A stretch of 64,000 bases of DNA from positions 18,465,476 through 18,529,475 of the forward strand of contig JABAKD010000025.1 of assembly GCA_012845835.1 (NCBI GenBank), given 5' to 3'. The DNA comes from Undaria pinnatifida. Lineage: Eukaryota > Sar > Phaeophyceae > Laminariales > Alariaceae. The notes beneath the pieces are model-generated. The model was not told the origin of the DNA. It ran no database searches and was given only the letters and a program-made list of their open reading frames with translations. Position 1 is the first letter of the stretch; each line of letters begins with the position of its first letter. Shown here piece by piece: positions 12,101 through 22,900 of the stretch. Made by a program: the position numbers and the translations under genes.

Positions 12101-15100
12101 CACCAAGGTTGCTTGCCACTGTGGCTGCGAACGTACACTGCCAGGTGCGGCTTGATTATTTTCATTTATTTGTTTGGAACGGTTGAAGAAGATTCGGTCA
12201 GATAACGGCGCCGGTTACGCCGCTGAAACCGACTACGATATTTTACACCGATTATTTTATAATTCTGTGTTAGTGTAGCTCGGACCACTGCCTTTCCTGT
12301 TTTTAGTAGGGTTTCATTCCGCACCTGGCACCGTCCCATATTGGTCGGTTTCATCGCCGACGCCTCTTCGACACGACTGAAACCCCGTGCTCGGCGTCAG
12401 AGATAGCGTAGCTGTCGCTAGAAACTCGGGCAGCAGGATATTTTTGCATGTCGTCAACTATCATCTATAGTCTTCTGTGCGTTGGTGGTCGGCGGACGGT
12501 TCAGGCCAAATATGTCAGGGACCGCACTTTCCGCCCTTGACCGACGGCAACAATCGGTGGCGGTTTTACAATAAATTACCTCGACTGACGCTAAACTACT
12601 AGGTTTTAGTGTGGAGCGAAAGGGTGAAACACCCTTGAACTTGACCGCTGGACGTTTTTCCTTGGACTGACCGTCTCCTGACATATTTGGTTCAGTCAGC
12701 TCGAAAGGGGCCCCTGCTTATTTTTGGCGCCGTCGAAACTAGAAACTCCCATTCGCTCGTGATGCGTGCTACGAGTATGAATGTTCGATAGGATAGAGGT
12801 ACTCGTAGCACTTTTTTGCAATTTTTTTTTGTGAATGAAAGGGGGCTACTTGACCCAAAATGGTCGAGAATTATCATTCTTGTTTTGCAATAGTAAAATA
12901 TATTATAAAAAATGAAAATACACTCCAGCTGTGAGATCGAAGATTTCGTCGAAACTCAACTTTGCAAGCTGTGTGTGATACTCCGATCGCGCGTATTACG
13001 AGTTGTGTGTCCTCATTAAGGATATAGGTCGGCGACTCCCCTTACAACTACAGTGTAGCTATCAGGGTCAACAGGATGATTTTAGTCAGTCTGTGCGCGG
13101 AAACTATAAAACCCGTTTCTGAGGGGGACAACATCTGACAGCTGTGAAGGGAAATGTAACCTTTGATCAAGTGAATCTTGTAAGTCGAATAACCGGTGAG
13201 GGGGGTGGGGCGGAGTTTTGAAGGACGTGGGGGCCTGGTTTTGATCAAAAGCGAGCGGGTTTGGAGGGGGGGGGGGGGGGGGGGGAAAGGGGGCAATTTG
13301 TGCATGTAAGCTATAAATCTTTTCGAGGGGGTTTTGGCATCAGTATATTATTGGGGGCGGGGGGGGGGGGTTGGGGCGGGGGGGGGGGGGGGGGGGGGGC
13401 GTGTGGGGCAGCTCAATATGTGCCTGGAAACTATACATTATTTTGAGGGGATAAATGTGACGGTTTTGGAAATAATACATCAGTTTATCATGTATATCCT
13501 GGGGTAAGTCGTACAATCAGTGAGTGAAGAGAGGGTGGAGTGTTCGAGGGGGTGGGGTTGGGATGGGTTGGGGGGGAGGTGGGGGGGGGGGGCGGCGGGG
13601 GGGGGGGCGGGGTATAACATATCCTTAATGAGGACACACACCCAGCAATGCGCGCGATCGGAGTAACACGCGGCTTGCAATGATGAGTTTCGACGAAATC
13701 TTCGATCTCACGGCTGGAGTGTATTTTTATTTTTTTGTAGTATATCTAGGCGGTGGGATTGGCCATCGGGTGGCACGTTCAATTTACTCAGAACAAGTTT
13801 TTCAGTGAGTTTTACAGTAGAACTCCTCAAGCGGCCACCCTCAGAAGGAAAAATAGAACCAGTGCACCTTTGCCGTATATGCATGTGTCTCGTAAATTAC
13901 CGGTAGTGTCATATGAGGATAGCCTCGCATCGCGTCTTGCCCTTGATAAGTAGCCCGCTCTTCATTCAACCACGGTGATAATGATGATGATAATGTGTAT
14001 GTTGTCGCATTAGCTCATTTCCGCGAAAGCCCGTGATCACAAAAGCAGGTTTTAAAAATAGCATCCCGATAGAAGAAAAAACAAGCACTTGGCACAATAT
14101 AATACGTGCACCGCAGTACCGAGACGCAAAGGGAACGCGGTATGCCTCACGTAGCCCTGCTTGTTTGATTCGCAGCAACTCACTGACCTTGTGTGAGCAG
14201 CCCGTTTTTTTTTCGATCGCGACACAGCTCAGTAACGCCGCACTGTTTCTATTTTTTTTTCTGGCAGCAACTCACTGGTTGATGCACAATGGCGGGAGAG
14301 CGAAGAGCAGGAACCCCGGGTACCCGTGGAAGTTCATGCGTCTGGTCCAGACGAAGACCAAGATGGTGGACCATTTTGCGGTAAGCTGGGTAGCGCTCTA
14401 ACTAAGTGGATCGGGATGGTATGTCGCAGCCCTGGGTACTGCTGCGTTGCGAACGGTGGTACTGTGGTGTGAGATCAATATAATCAAGGCTATTTAACAT
14501 GTGCGCAATCTGCAACCTGACATGTTTATCTTTTTTCCCCTTGCGAAAGGGTGTGCAGCGGAAAGGAGTAGTACGGCTGTAATCTTGTAAAATATTTTGG
14601 GCTCCGGGGTTTCTCCTTGTGCCTTTTTCTTATCCTCGAAACGGTGCGAACCTAGTTTCGACGAAATCCTCGATCTCGCACGTAGTAGCTGAGGTGTCTT
14701 GGTTTATTTTTTATAAACACACTTGGCCTTTCTCTCGCACCGCAGGTTTGCGACTGCCACGATGACCTTTGCGACACCTGCCGCTCATGGGAGGCACCGG
14801 GAGCCCCGATTGTTTCTTGCTGGAGGTGTCGCACTTCTATTCACGCGACCGAAGGTACCGGACGGATGGATGCCTCAACCCTTTTTCACTTGATACAAGT
14901 ATATCGACCAAAAAACGACGATTTTTGCGATATTTTCAAGCGTCTACCCGTACGAGCGTAAGCGCGCAGCATTACGAATAGGATTGTGTTACGCCCGTCC
15001 CGTTCGAGTCGTTGCATTGTTGTCGTTCGGACACCAATTTCATTTAATCATCGCCAGCTAGCAGTGACCGATGCCGTAATGGTCATTTTTTTCGTTGACA

Positions 15101-16477
15101 ACTTTTCGCTATACTATAATCAATATATAATTAAGTTCCTGAGGGGTTGAAGGCCGCGTATGTGTTCTTCACACACCAAACCGTTCTTTCTACTCAGTGG
15201 AAAATATAAGTATTCCTTTTGTTGTCAGCTGGAATGAGAGTGATGTGTGCCGTGCCTTACTTAGACTTGCCTCGTCGCGAGCCGTTTTAGGCGCGGTAGA
15301 AGTCGCTGAACAATGTTCAAAAAGTTTTCGGTTGATTTTTAGGTACACCGGGTGCAAGATATTTTTGTTATTTTTTCTTCAGCCCGGTCGCTCCGGTGGT
15401 CTAGTGGTTACCCTCGAATACTGCTAGCGTTGGTCCTTGAGTTCGATTCCCACCGTGGTGGGATTTTTATTTTTTTCGCAAAAATGCAAAATGATGATCG
15501 ACTGCTGAGAGCATCTAGTAGCGTGGGTAGGCACAATTCGACGCGACACGAGGGAAGATAATGCTTAATTCTCCTCACGATAAAAGTGAAGGCACGTACC
15601 GTAGTGGGGAGGGGGGAGGAGGCCCGCTATGTGACCCCTGATCTGAGTTACTACTGGGATGGAGCACGAGGAGAGTAGTGCGAAGATATTGAATGGGATG
15701 AAGGGAAAACGAAAAGGCGCGCGCGCTTGGTCAGTTGTGCGTTTGGTCAGTGAGACCTGTCTGCGGTATGGAACTGCCTGTCGTTCGGCGTGGGTGCGAT
15801 GTTCTCACCAGCTATTATATTGTACCTGCAAATATTATGTTTACTTGATGTAGGTCGGTATATCCCTTCCTTTGTGGCGGTGGAGCGCGCATCACGCCAC
15901 GGACGGCACCACGACTTCTTTGCGAGACGTTGAATTATGCGTATATTGTCGACACGTGTATCGTCCATGGGAATCGAGTCGTGTCCTTAATATTTATGTA
16001 TAGCTGTGTTGGACGTGCAGCGACTCGGGCGTCAGTGTCGGATGGGCGCGACATATCGACACGGCAAAGTAGCACGCCTAACCCCCACCCCTCCCTGTGG
16101 CCTCCTCCCGTTCACACCAGTTTTGGCACCAATAAACCTTGACGTTTTCCGTTTACCTTGCAGAGTGCGCTATCCGAGTTGTACCCCACGAGGACGGCCT
16201 CACGGCACCGATGTCCCCCGGCGGCGCTACAGCAGACCAAGACATCCAAGTGGGGGCGACACCTGCACCTGACGCACAGGCAGAGGGCACCTTGCCAAAC
16301 ATGTCGGCCGCCATCAATGCCAACAAGCAAGGAGGTACTGGAGAAGATGGTTACGGGGGGTCATCAAACTTGGCTGTGCAACGCTCCGCTTCCGGGGGGG
16401 AGGAAGCTAATGCAAACGGTGTCGTATGGATTTGTCAGATATGTTCGGGGGGAGGGGCGGAGTACGTTGTTTCGTAG
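6190..16477 (+). CDS. Multi-exon nuclear protein with basic NLS-like stretch and two zinc-binding segments (PHD-like)
   Basis: Exons supported by splice sites and matching phases: 6190-6350, 7281-7380, 9290-9307 (18 bp microexon IFVEIQ), 9465-9632, perhaps 10393-10404 (VVPK), 12036-12144, 14268-14380, 14746-14854 and 16164-16477 (stop TAG). The order of parts is: a segment with FPHPLLEEMM; a Lys/Glu-rich likely coiled coil (EKAFYAQRKKREAEL); a basic NLS-like PPKKKQKL; a long Ala/Pro tract; a C-x-C-x-C segment (VACHCGCERTLPATHWLMH) leading to NGGRAKSRNPG; then C-x-C-x4-C-x2-C-x12-C-x2-C-x4-H-x4-C (CDTC..CWRC..H). The last pattern is the first half of a PHD finger. The preceding C/H block recalls the segment before PHD fingers in plant chromatin readers such as IDM1-type proteins. 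A nuclear or chromatin role is inferred. The true start, the 5' exons and the last exon are uncertain. Confidence 0.6.
6700..7140. repeat. Long (GGGTC)n / (GACCC)n inverted microsatellite in a GGGTC-family element
   Basis: About 190 bp of GGGTC pentamers (6857-7045) turn at 'gggtcagggtcagaccctga' into about 75 bp of GACCC pentamers (7050-7123). The whole is a large palindrome able to form a hairpin or cruciform. It lies in the intron before the 7281 exon. The flanks contain words shared with the GGGTC element family (tcaggaggtgttcgaat, 'tttcaaataccac'), so the array probably grew inside such an element. Confidence 0.85.
7500..7950. mobile_element. Dispersed repeat, 'ctgaatgacggggctcc' family
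   Basis: The stretch contains 'ttttctgaatgacggggctc', 'aaaatcgtcggaatg', 'ggccatgggtttg' and 'tttcagttta', in that order. The same series of words occurs at 30600-30790, 31120-31260, 33530-33760, 44820-44985 and 61570-61720, and partly at 12700-12880 in reverse. A foldback-family insertion (7565-7650) is nested within it. No open frame suggests a transposase. Confidence 0.5.
8910..9240 (+). mobile_element. Inverted-pair repeat, left copy
   Basis: This copy contains 'agtcggcaagtcggctggcc', 'gcgcattgcgtg' plus a T-run, and 'gcggggccccc'. Its reverse complement, diverged, is at 9740-10080. Together the two copies flank the microexon at 9290-9307 and the Lys-rich exon at 9465-9632. Confidence 0.6.
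9740..10080 (-). mobile_element. Inverted-pair repeat, right copy
   Basis: On this strand it reads 'agtcggcaagccagctggcg', then 'gggggccccgcc' plus an A-run, then 'tgcattgcgca'. It is the inverted counterpart of 8910-9240. It lies in the intron after the 9465-9632 exon. Confidence 0.6.
10578..10682. repeat. (TTG)n / (TTGG)n microsatellite
   Basis: About 100 bp of TTG-based repeats with GTTGGTG, CTGTTG and TTGTTC variants. It reads as poly-Leu, -Val or -Cys in different frames, with no sign of selection for one frame. Two copies of a 25-30 bp unit, 'cccgtg(c/t)ccgatcgaagag', flank it at 10504 and 10681. Confidence 0.8.
11080..11400 (+). repeat. Dispersed repeat with internal tandem duplication
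   Basis: A roughly 110 bp unit ('gtgtggtgaa-cttgagttttta' followed by 'tgccggaggat') occurs twice in tandem (11210-11275 and 11325-11385). The 5' part (11085-11225, 'gggacagctcgcgctgtcgc', 'gccagctaggcgctggattg') is found inverted at 60505-60640, so it belongs to a dispersed element. Confidence 0.5.
12905..13740. mobile_element. Foldback element with about 115 bp TIRs and a poly-G core
   Basis: The left arm (12912-13030, 'aatacactccagctgtgaga' to 'ggatatagg') is matched in inverted orientation by the right arm (13617-13735, 'atatccttaatgaggacaca' to 'ggctggagtgtattttta'). The ends are AT-rich (tatattataaaaaa and tagtatat), as expected of a TA-type target. The core has three G-runs (13265-13284, 13361-13399, 13573-13611) and no open frame for a transposase. 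It is a non-autonomous DNA element in the intron between the 12036 and 14268 exons. Confidence 0.75.
15375..15710 (+). mobile_element. tRNA-derived SINE, family B, copy 2
   Basis: It has a clear tRNA-like head: A-box-like 'tggtctagtggtta' and B-box 'gagttcgattccc', followed by 'gtgggatttttattttt'. The body matches the copy at 1625-1965 ('ggcacgtaccgtagtgggga', 'gatctgagttac', 'agtgcgaagatat'). It lies in the intron before the last exon of the zinc-finger gene. A plain tRNA gene is excluded because no 3' acceptor stem closes at the right distance and the body is shared with other copies. Confidence 0.75.
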
Positions 16478-16930
16478 TTTTTATTACCACAGAGCTTGCA
16501 AGCAAGGCACTTGCGGGGATAATGTTGGTGTGCCATCAAGCTTGGCGGTGCGACGCTCCGCCCGCGGTGATGGTTGTTATAGCAGTGGCGGTGGCGGTGT
16601 TGATGCTAGAGTGGAATCTAATGCGAACGGTGTTGCGTTAACTTGTGGTATATGTTCGGCAGGCGGGGCGGAGCACGTTATCTCGTAGTTTTTGTCACCA
16701 CAGATATTGTGAGCAAAACACTACTTAGCCGGGGAGATGATTATGGTGCGTCGTCAAACTTGGCTGTGCGACGCTCCAGCTCCGGCTCCGCCAGCGGTGG
16801 TGGTGATTGTGGCAATGGTGGCAGTGGTGACGTTGGAGTGGAAGCAAATGTGAACGGTGTCGCATGGATTTGTCATATATGCTCGGGGGGCGGGGCAGAG
16901 GGCTGAGGGCGGAGTGTGTTTTCTCGTAAT
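16355..16930 (+). repeat. Three tandem copies of a terminal-exon-like unit (about 190 bp)
   Basis: Units at about 16360-16487, 16542-16690 and 16751-16925 each encode S-x-LAV-x-RS, a Gly/Ser spacer, then a conserved end: WICQICSGGGAE, LTCGICSAGGAE and WICHICSGGGAE. All three are followed by a stop within a few codons. The first continues the reading frame of the exon at 16164. Conservation of the two Cys and of GGGAE while the spacers vary in length suggests these were coding when duplicated. They may act as alternative 3' exons or be decaying copies. Confidence 0.65.
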
Positions 16931-17033
16931 TTTTGTGGCTAGGGAGCTTGTCTCTCTTGGGATGGAAAATCAGCTCGGAGAACAGGTGTGCTGGATGTCG
17001 ATTGTTGGAAACAACCAGGTGGAGAAAGAGCCG

Positions 17034-17200
17034 GAGCTGTTCACGGGTCGGATCACTCCTCGCGGGTCGGGTCGGGTCGGATAGGGCCCGTGATATTTGA
17101 CACCCTCCTGGCCTGACCCGACCAGGCCCGTGGAATTTAGAGCGCCCCCTGACTCGACCGGACTCGGCCCACGAGATTTTGAAAGCCTCCTGACCCGTAA
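17034..17200. mobile_element. GGGTC-family TIR element
   Basis: It starts 'gagctgttcacgggtcggat' and ends 'ctgacccgtaaaaagcctac', which are imperfect inverted ends. Inside are GGGTCGG and CCCGACC blocks. Similar structures are at 6700-7140, 32700-32886, 38795-39040, 39095-39170, 45980-46155 and 57860-57988. Confidence 0.65.
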
Positions 17201-17214
17201 AAAGCCTACAAGAA

Positions 17215-19980
17215 GACGCACACATTGCTGGCGACAAAAAGCAGTGTTGGTCGTTGTGCTTGAGCTAAAAAAAAATTCGAGAGCTGCAAGGCATGAGTCT
17301 GTATCTGTGTGGCAAGACGCGGTGTAAATGTCGACGGTTCTGCTTGACCGGTTGAAAAACTAGCACCCACGTTTAAGAGGATAAACTACTTGGAATTCGT
17401 GTCGATTATTCTTTGGTTCTTGAAGAATTAAGCCAAGAATAGCGAGCCGCAGGGTATGCCTGCGTGCGTATGACGGGTAGAGTACAAGTGGTGGGTAGTT
17501 GTGCTCGAGCGATAAGTTGCAAGCCGCGCAAGCCAAGTCTGCGTGCGTGTGGCGAGACAGTGTAGGTGTAAGAGATCTGCGGCAGGTAGGTACTTGGCGT
17601 GCTCGCTGAACTATGGAACCCGAACCACTGTAAGGAGAACCCAAGTCGTACTGTGCCAACAGCCAAACATTATACTCCGGAGTATATACCAGTACCAGGT
17701 ATATACTCGTAGTATAGTGCTGTACAGAATGTGGTGTACCAGCGAGCAAGCAAGTTGTTCAAGTTTGTAGGCGCTATATGTTTTTCGGTGGCGCGTGCGC
17801 TGCTGGTTTGCTCCTTCCTTGGTTGAATATCTGGGTTAAATAGTTGCGTTGACTTGAGCCTGTGGCGCGAATTCAGAGCACGAGTACGTATGTGCTATCG
17901 TCATGTGAATCACGACGTACTATGTGACCAAGGGTACGGTATTGTTGTGTTATGATATGCCCTTTTTGTTCACTATCGGGTTTGAGCTATCATACATACT
18001 ATCGTACTCGCACGAGTGACCCTGGACGTCACTAAAAAAAGTGCTTTAGGTGATTAGTTTGGCGCAGCGTAGCTGACCGTTCCATTGCGTGGATTCGTGT
18101 CGCTAACTTGAAACAGCACGAAAGCTCGAGACCGCAAAGGAACAGGGGGATCACTCGCGCGAGCGACCCCGAGCCACTGCTAAGAAAGCCCCCAAAGGTG
18201 ACCCCTCCACCGTAGTTTTGGTCCCGTGTAAGGTACCAGATATGTACCAGGAGGTATCGTTTTTCAGCAGTTTCATGGTTTCCGTTGTAACTTGTACCTG
18301 TCGTGATATGTTGCACTCTAGTCAGACCTTGGAGATTATGTGGGGAATCATCCCTCATGGAAAATAAAAATCGCGCGACGGATACCACCGATCGATCTCG
18401 CTAATGTTTCATTTCTTGCAGCCATCATGCCCCGGGGGCTGGTGGCCCCCACCCTGAGGATACTCTTAAAACATTGTAGGAGAATGTCGGGAAGTGGGTG
18501 CTTGTCGGTTTGCTGGCGGTGCCTATCTTTCCTTTGGAGGCCTATGCAGTGGTGATCTCCCTATTGCAGTGCCGGTAGGTGTCAGCCAACAAAACCGGCA
18601 GTATACAGGACACCGGCATTCTTGGGTATAGCCCCGATACTGCTGCTAGTATAGGAGGTTCCTGTCGTCGTACCAAGGGATTTCAGGGGCACTCGTATAG
18701 CGGCAATAGGCTCTTTTTGACCGGCACTATAATAGGGAGACCGGCACTATATTGTATCAACATCACTTGTTTCGTCCACCGCCACGAATATATCAACTCT
18801 CTAAACGCCAAGCACAATGGCTGCACTAGTCCGCGTGCAATTCAGGCAATCCAAAATGGTGCCCTTTTAGCCGTTTGGCCCACAAGTGACCCACAAGTGA
18901 CCATTTGGCCCCGAGGCCAGAGTTGTTGCGCCTCTGGAGAAGACATCCATGGGTTTGTGAGTACACGAGTAAGAGAGCTTTGCTACGCATACGAAGTTCT
19001 ACGAACGAATCCTAACGGCAACGACCATGTACCCCACATCAAATGTGTAGCGGCTGATTTGACGCAGATTGTGCACCAGCCCCCCCCATACTACCGTCCC
19101 CCTACTCCCCCCCTCGTCCCATTTAGCATATTGCATATTTGGTGTTTCGGCGCCTTTCCAGCACCCTAAACCATAGAGGCTAGAGGCAAAGGCGCTAGCG
19201 GGCCGGTCACTGGGCGCTCGAAGGCCTGTCATCCCCCTTTTATCATAGTGTAGGGGGCGATCAGTGGAGGGGTCAACTGAGGTCTCCCAGCATCTTGGAC
19301 TAGAGTGGTACAAGTTAGGAGGAGAGTCAATGAACATCATTATTTAATGGGAATCACTGACACTGCACGTTGTCGGCAGGCAAAACAAACAACCACGAAA
19401 ATACTGCACGTGCTAACGTCGCAGAGGAGCAACCCCACGACACCGCCCAGAGACACCAAGGCGCTCGTGACACGCGAAACGCTACCCGTGAGTGAGAATT
19501 CGATAGGCGGCTCCCTTGATGGAGGGCTATGGTATTGCCCTGGAGCCTGGCCTGGGACGCTATCCGGAGACCTGCTACGTAGTACCAGGTACCTGGTAGC
19601 AGCTACTGGGTACCTGATACCAGTCGTACTATACCAGGTACAAGGTACGTGGGCGTACGTTTTTGGCGCAAGCACGGAGCACTTGGCATTTGTCCAGAGC
19701 GACTTTCTATTGATCAGCCCATTGCTAAACTTGATTTAGACGTACAGCTCTCATTACACACGCGGCACGCGGGCTGTTGTTCCAGATCAACAATCTAATC
19801 GCTTCGCACCGACCACGTACACACCGCGCACCGGTAGCAAGCGGTACGAAGCGACTGGCGGCGCAATGTTGATGATTAAATGTTTGAACATTTGAATTTT
19901 GGGGTTTCGTATAGTTTTTGAAGCGTGTTTATGTTTCGACGCACGATCGATCGCTCACAGCCAAACAGAGTACTCTGAGT
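17215..19980. other. Intergenic region before SUA5, with dispersed repeats
   Basis: No supported exon. A GCGCGAGTGAC-family element lies at 18015-18225 ('tcactcgcgcgagcgacccc', 'aacagcacgaaagctcgaga'). A 'gtgccggt' family copy lies at about 18565-18760. Nested GGTACC words ('taccaggtacctggtagcag') lie at 19580-19640. The open stretch at 18579-19169 has no recognised motif. The core promoter of the downstream gene should lie just before 19983, but no clear TATA box was seen. Confidence 0.4.
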
Positions 19981-19982
19981 GA

Positions 19983-22900
19983 ATGTCTCGCAAGCGCCTT
20001 GGGGCAGTCCCTGTTCTAATCTTGGCTCTTGCCTGGGGTGAGGGGGGGGCATTGTCTATGCTAGTGAGCTCGGCTTCGCGAAATATCATCCCCTCTTATC
20101 GTGCTGCCCTCTTGAAAACCGCCCTGCTACAGCAGTCGCACTTCGCTAGCAGCAGCAACAGCAGCAGTAGGAGCTCTCGACCGAGGCCACAACAGCAGCA
20201 CCTGCTGCTCCAAAGTGATCACCACCTCGCCACGCGGGCGAGAGGAGGAGTAGCTTTGGGCATGTCTACGGCTTCGGCTTCATCTGCTGCTGCATCATCA
20301 ATGGAAGGCGCAGCCATGAGGTTTGATCAAATGCAACTTGCTGAATGTAACGCGTGTATCCTTTGTAGTTACAACAAGGGTGCAAATGAGGAGCGTGACT
20401 GTCGCGTGACATACCTGGTACGGCATTGGTCAAGCTCTTATGTAACTATTGCTGCTATTGCACTGCGTTGTCGTTGGCGGTTCTTGTATTGCCATGTTCT
20501 CGTGCCGAGCTTGATACACACAGCCAGGTACGTGGTAACGAAAGGTTTGCTTGCGCGAGTTTCGAGTTTATCGACGTTGGTGGCTTTTCCTGAAAGCCAG
20601 GCGCATCAGGCATATTTATTAAGGGCTGTGTACGGAGTAAGAACCGCTCCGTGGAGCGTTTTTTTTATATTTTTAAAATCACACGGGACAGAGCGGAGCG
20701 GATATCCGCCCGTGGGAAAAGTCACGGATTACTACGGAGCGGATATCCGCCGCTACAAATTTCACGGATTAGCTCGGAGCGGATATCCGCCGCTACAAAT
20801 CTTACGGATTAGCACTGAGCGCATATCCGCCCTTGAACATGTCACGGAGTGGAGCGGATTTTTTCGAGTGTGCTACGGAACGGAGCGGAGCGGATATCCG
20901 CTTGCGGGGAAAGTTCACGGATTTTCACGGAGCGGATATCCGCCGCTACAAATATCACCGATTGCTGCGGAGCGGATATCCGTCGCACGGGTTTTTTCAC
21001 TGAGCGGTTTATCTCACGCCGTCGAGCAAACCGCACAAAACCACGGCATTTCCCCACGGTGCACCGTAGAATGATACGGTTAACCGTGAAAATGATAAGG
21101 ATATCCGCAGTAAATACCAGTAAGTACGCAGAGATACGTTGTACTGGCGGATGAACGGACATTTTTTGTTTGAACAACCTTGTGGTGCCCAACGCCAAGC
21201 ACAATTAAAGGAGAACGTGCACAACATGTAAACGTTGCGTCCCTCGAAAAAACAAGAACAAGAATATTGAATATTGACTACTTGAACACTTGGTGATCAT
21301 ACAGCAGAGAGTGACGGGGGCCGGGGCGGCAGACGCGCAACAGCAGCAGCGTCCGACCCAGGACCACGGCTCTCCACACTATGAAAAAAGTGAACAATAG
21401 TGAAGCGTGAAACCAAGTAAAAAACCAACAGTGTGAAACGGAAACAACAAAACGACCACCTGTTCATATTACGTTGTTTACGTGGGGCGGGGGATGGATG
21501 CCGTCGCCATGGGCGCCATACAAGGAGTACACTGTTTTATCAAGTCGTTCTACGGTACGTTATCCGGCATTCTGAACAATTTCAACCGTGGAAAAACCGT
21601 GACTTTCAGCGGTTTCATCGGTGAAATATGCTACGGAGTACCTACGGAGTGGGTCGAACCGCTCCTTAGAAAAACCGCTTTTCACGGTTTCAACCGCGCA
21701 GTTATAATCCGCACGGAGCGGAACGGTTTTTTATTATAATGTCACGGAGCGGATCGGAACGGATATCCGCACGTTCGGGAAACTCACGGATTATTGCGGA
21801 GTGGATATCCGCCCTTGAAAATGTGACGGAGCGGATCGGATTTTCTTAGTGCGCTACAGAGCGGAGCGGATCGGATATCCGCTTGTGGGAAAAGTCACGG
21901 ATTGTCACGGAGGGGATATCCGCTTGTGGGAAAAGTCACGGATTGTCACGGAGCGGATATCCGCCTCTACAAATCTCACGAAGCGGTGCGGTTTGATCGA
22001 ACCGCTCCGTAAAAAAACGCTCCGCGGATACATTCTCACTCCGGACACATTCGTGATATTCAACACTCGGGCGACACTCGTGTTCATGATATATGCAAAT
22101 GCACGGTGTTACAGCGCGTCGACAAAACGGCGTGTCGAAAACAGACAATACCGACCGAAATTATTATTTGATTGTCTGAACGCCTCGTGTTCACATATCG
22201 AGCGTAGAGATCTACGTGTCGAGCGCTCTACTCCGGGGAGATTGGTCGAGAGCGGTTTGCCGAGGTTAGCCGGTGGTGCAGTGGCCGCAGAGATGTGGTT
22301 GCTCCTTGAATCGGGTCGCTGTAACGGATGCTGTGCGTATTTTTGGGGCAAACTTCTGAAAATTCTCCCCCTTGTCTCAAACGGAAGCTGCCCATTGGTT
22401 CTTCGGGCAACCAATTTGAAACACTGACAGTTTGTGTTTTTTAATCGAGTGTTTGCGTTAAAATTATTCGATCCTAATTCCATGGAAAAAAAACGCAGAG
22501 AGAACTTTGAAGAAAGAATTCGCCTCAAAACGGCATGAAAATTCCGATTTGAGCGTACCATTTAGAGTGAACTTCCATCAATGTCGAGCAGCTCATACGA
22601 TTGGCCTACAAATACCGAGCTTAACACCGTCGCTCTCCAGGCACAACGGCACAACAATCAGAGGGCACGAGGGCACAACCCACACGGCAGCACACAGCAG
22701 ACACTGCTCGCTGTGCGCTGTGCTTGGCAGCGGTAGACACAACCCAACCTTGATGCGGAGGCACCAAAGAGTAGCTGGGGAAGCATGGCGCGTACGCGCA
22801 CCCTCAGGGGTAGCTGCTAGTGAGCCAGCGCTCCCGCGCTCTCTACGATGTGACCTCGTTCTCTGCTGCTGTGTGATGTCGTATTCGGTGCTGATTTTGT

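Noticed and set aside
15380-15460. Stand-alone tRNA gene
   Set aside because: It has A- and B-box-like stretches, but the acceptor stem does not close and the following 250 bp are shared with another copy, so a SINE is the better call.
19983-21074. A single 363-codon open frame
   Set aside because: Only the first ~340 bp looks like protein (targeting peptide). The rest reads through the GCGGATATCCGC array, which happens to lack stops. The conserved enzyme continues in exon 2 at 24.8 kb.
20660-22040. CRISPR array
   Set aside because: Spacing is regular, but spacers are themselves repeated and the setting is a eukaryotic intron with no cas genes.
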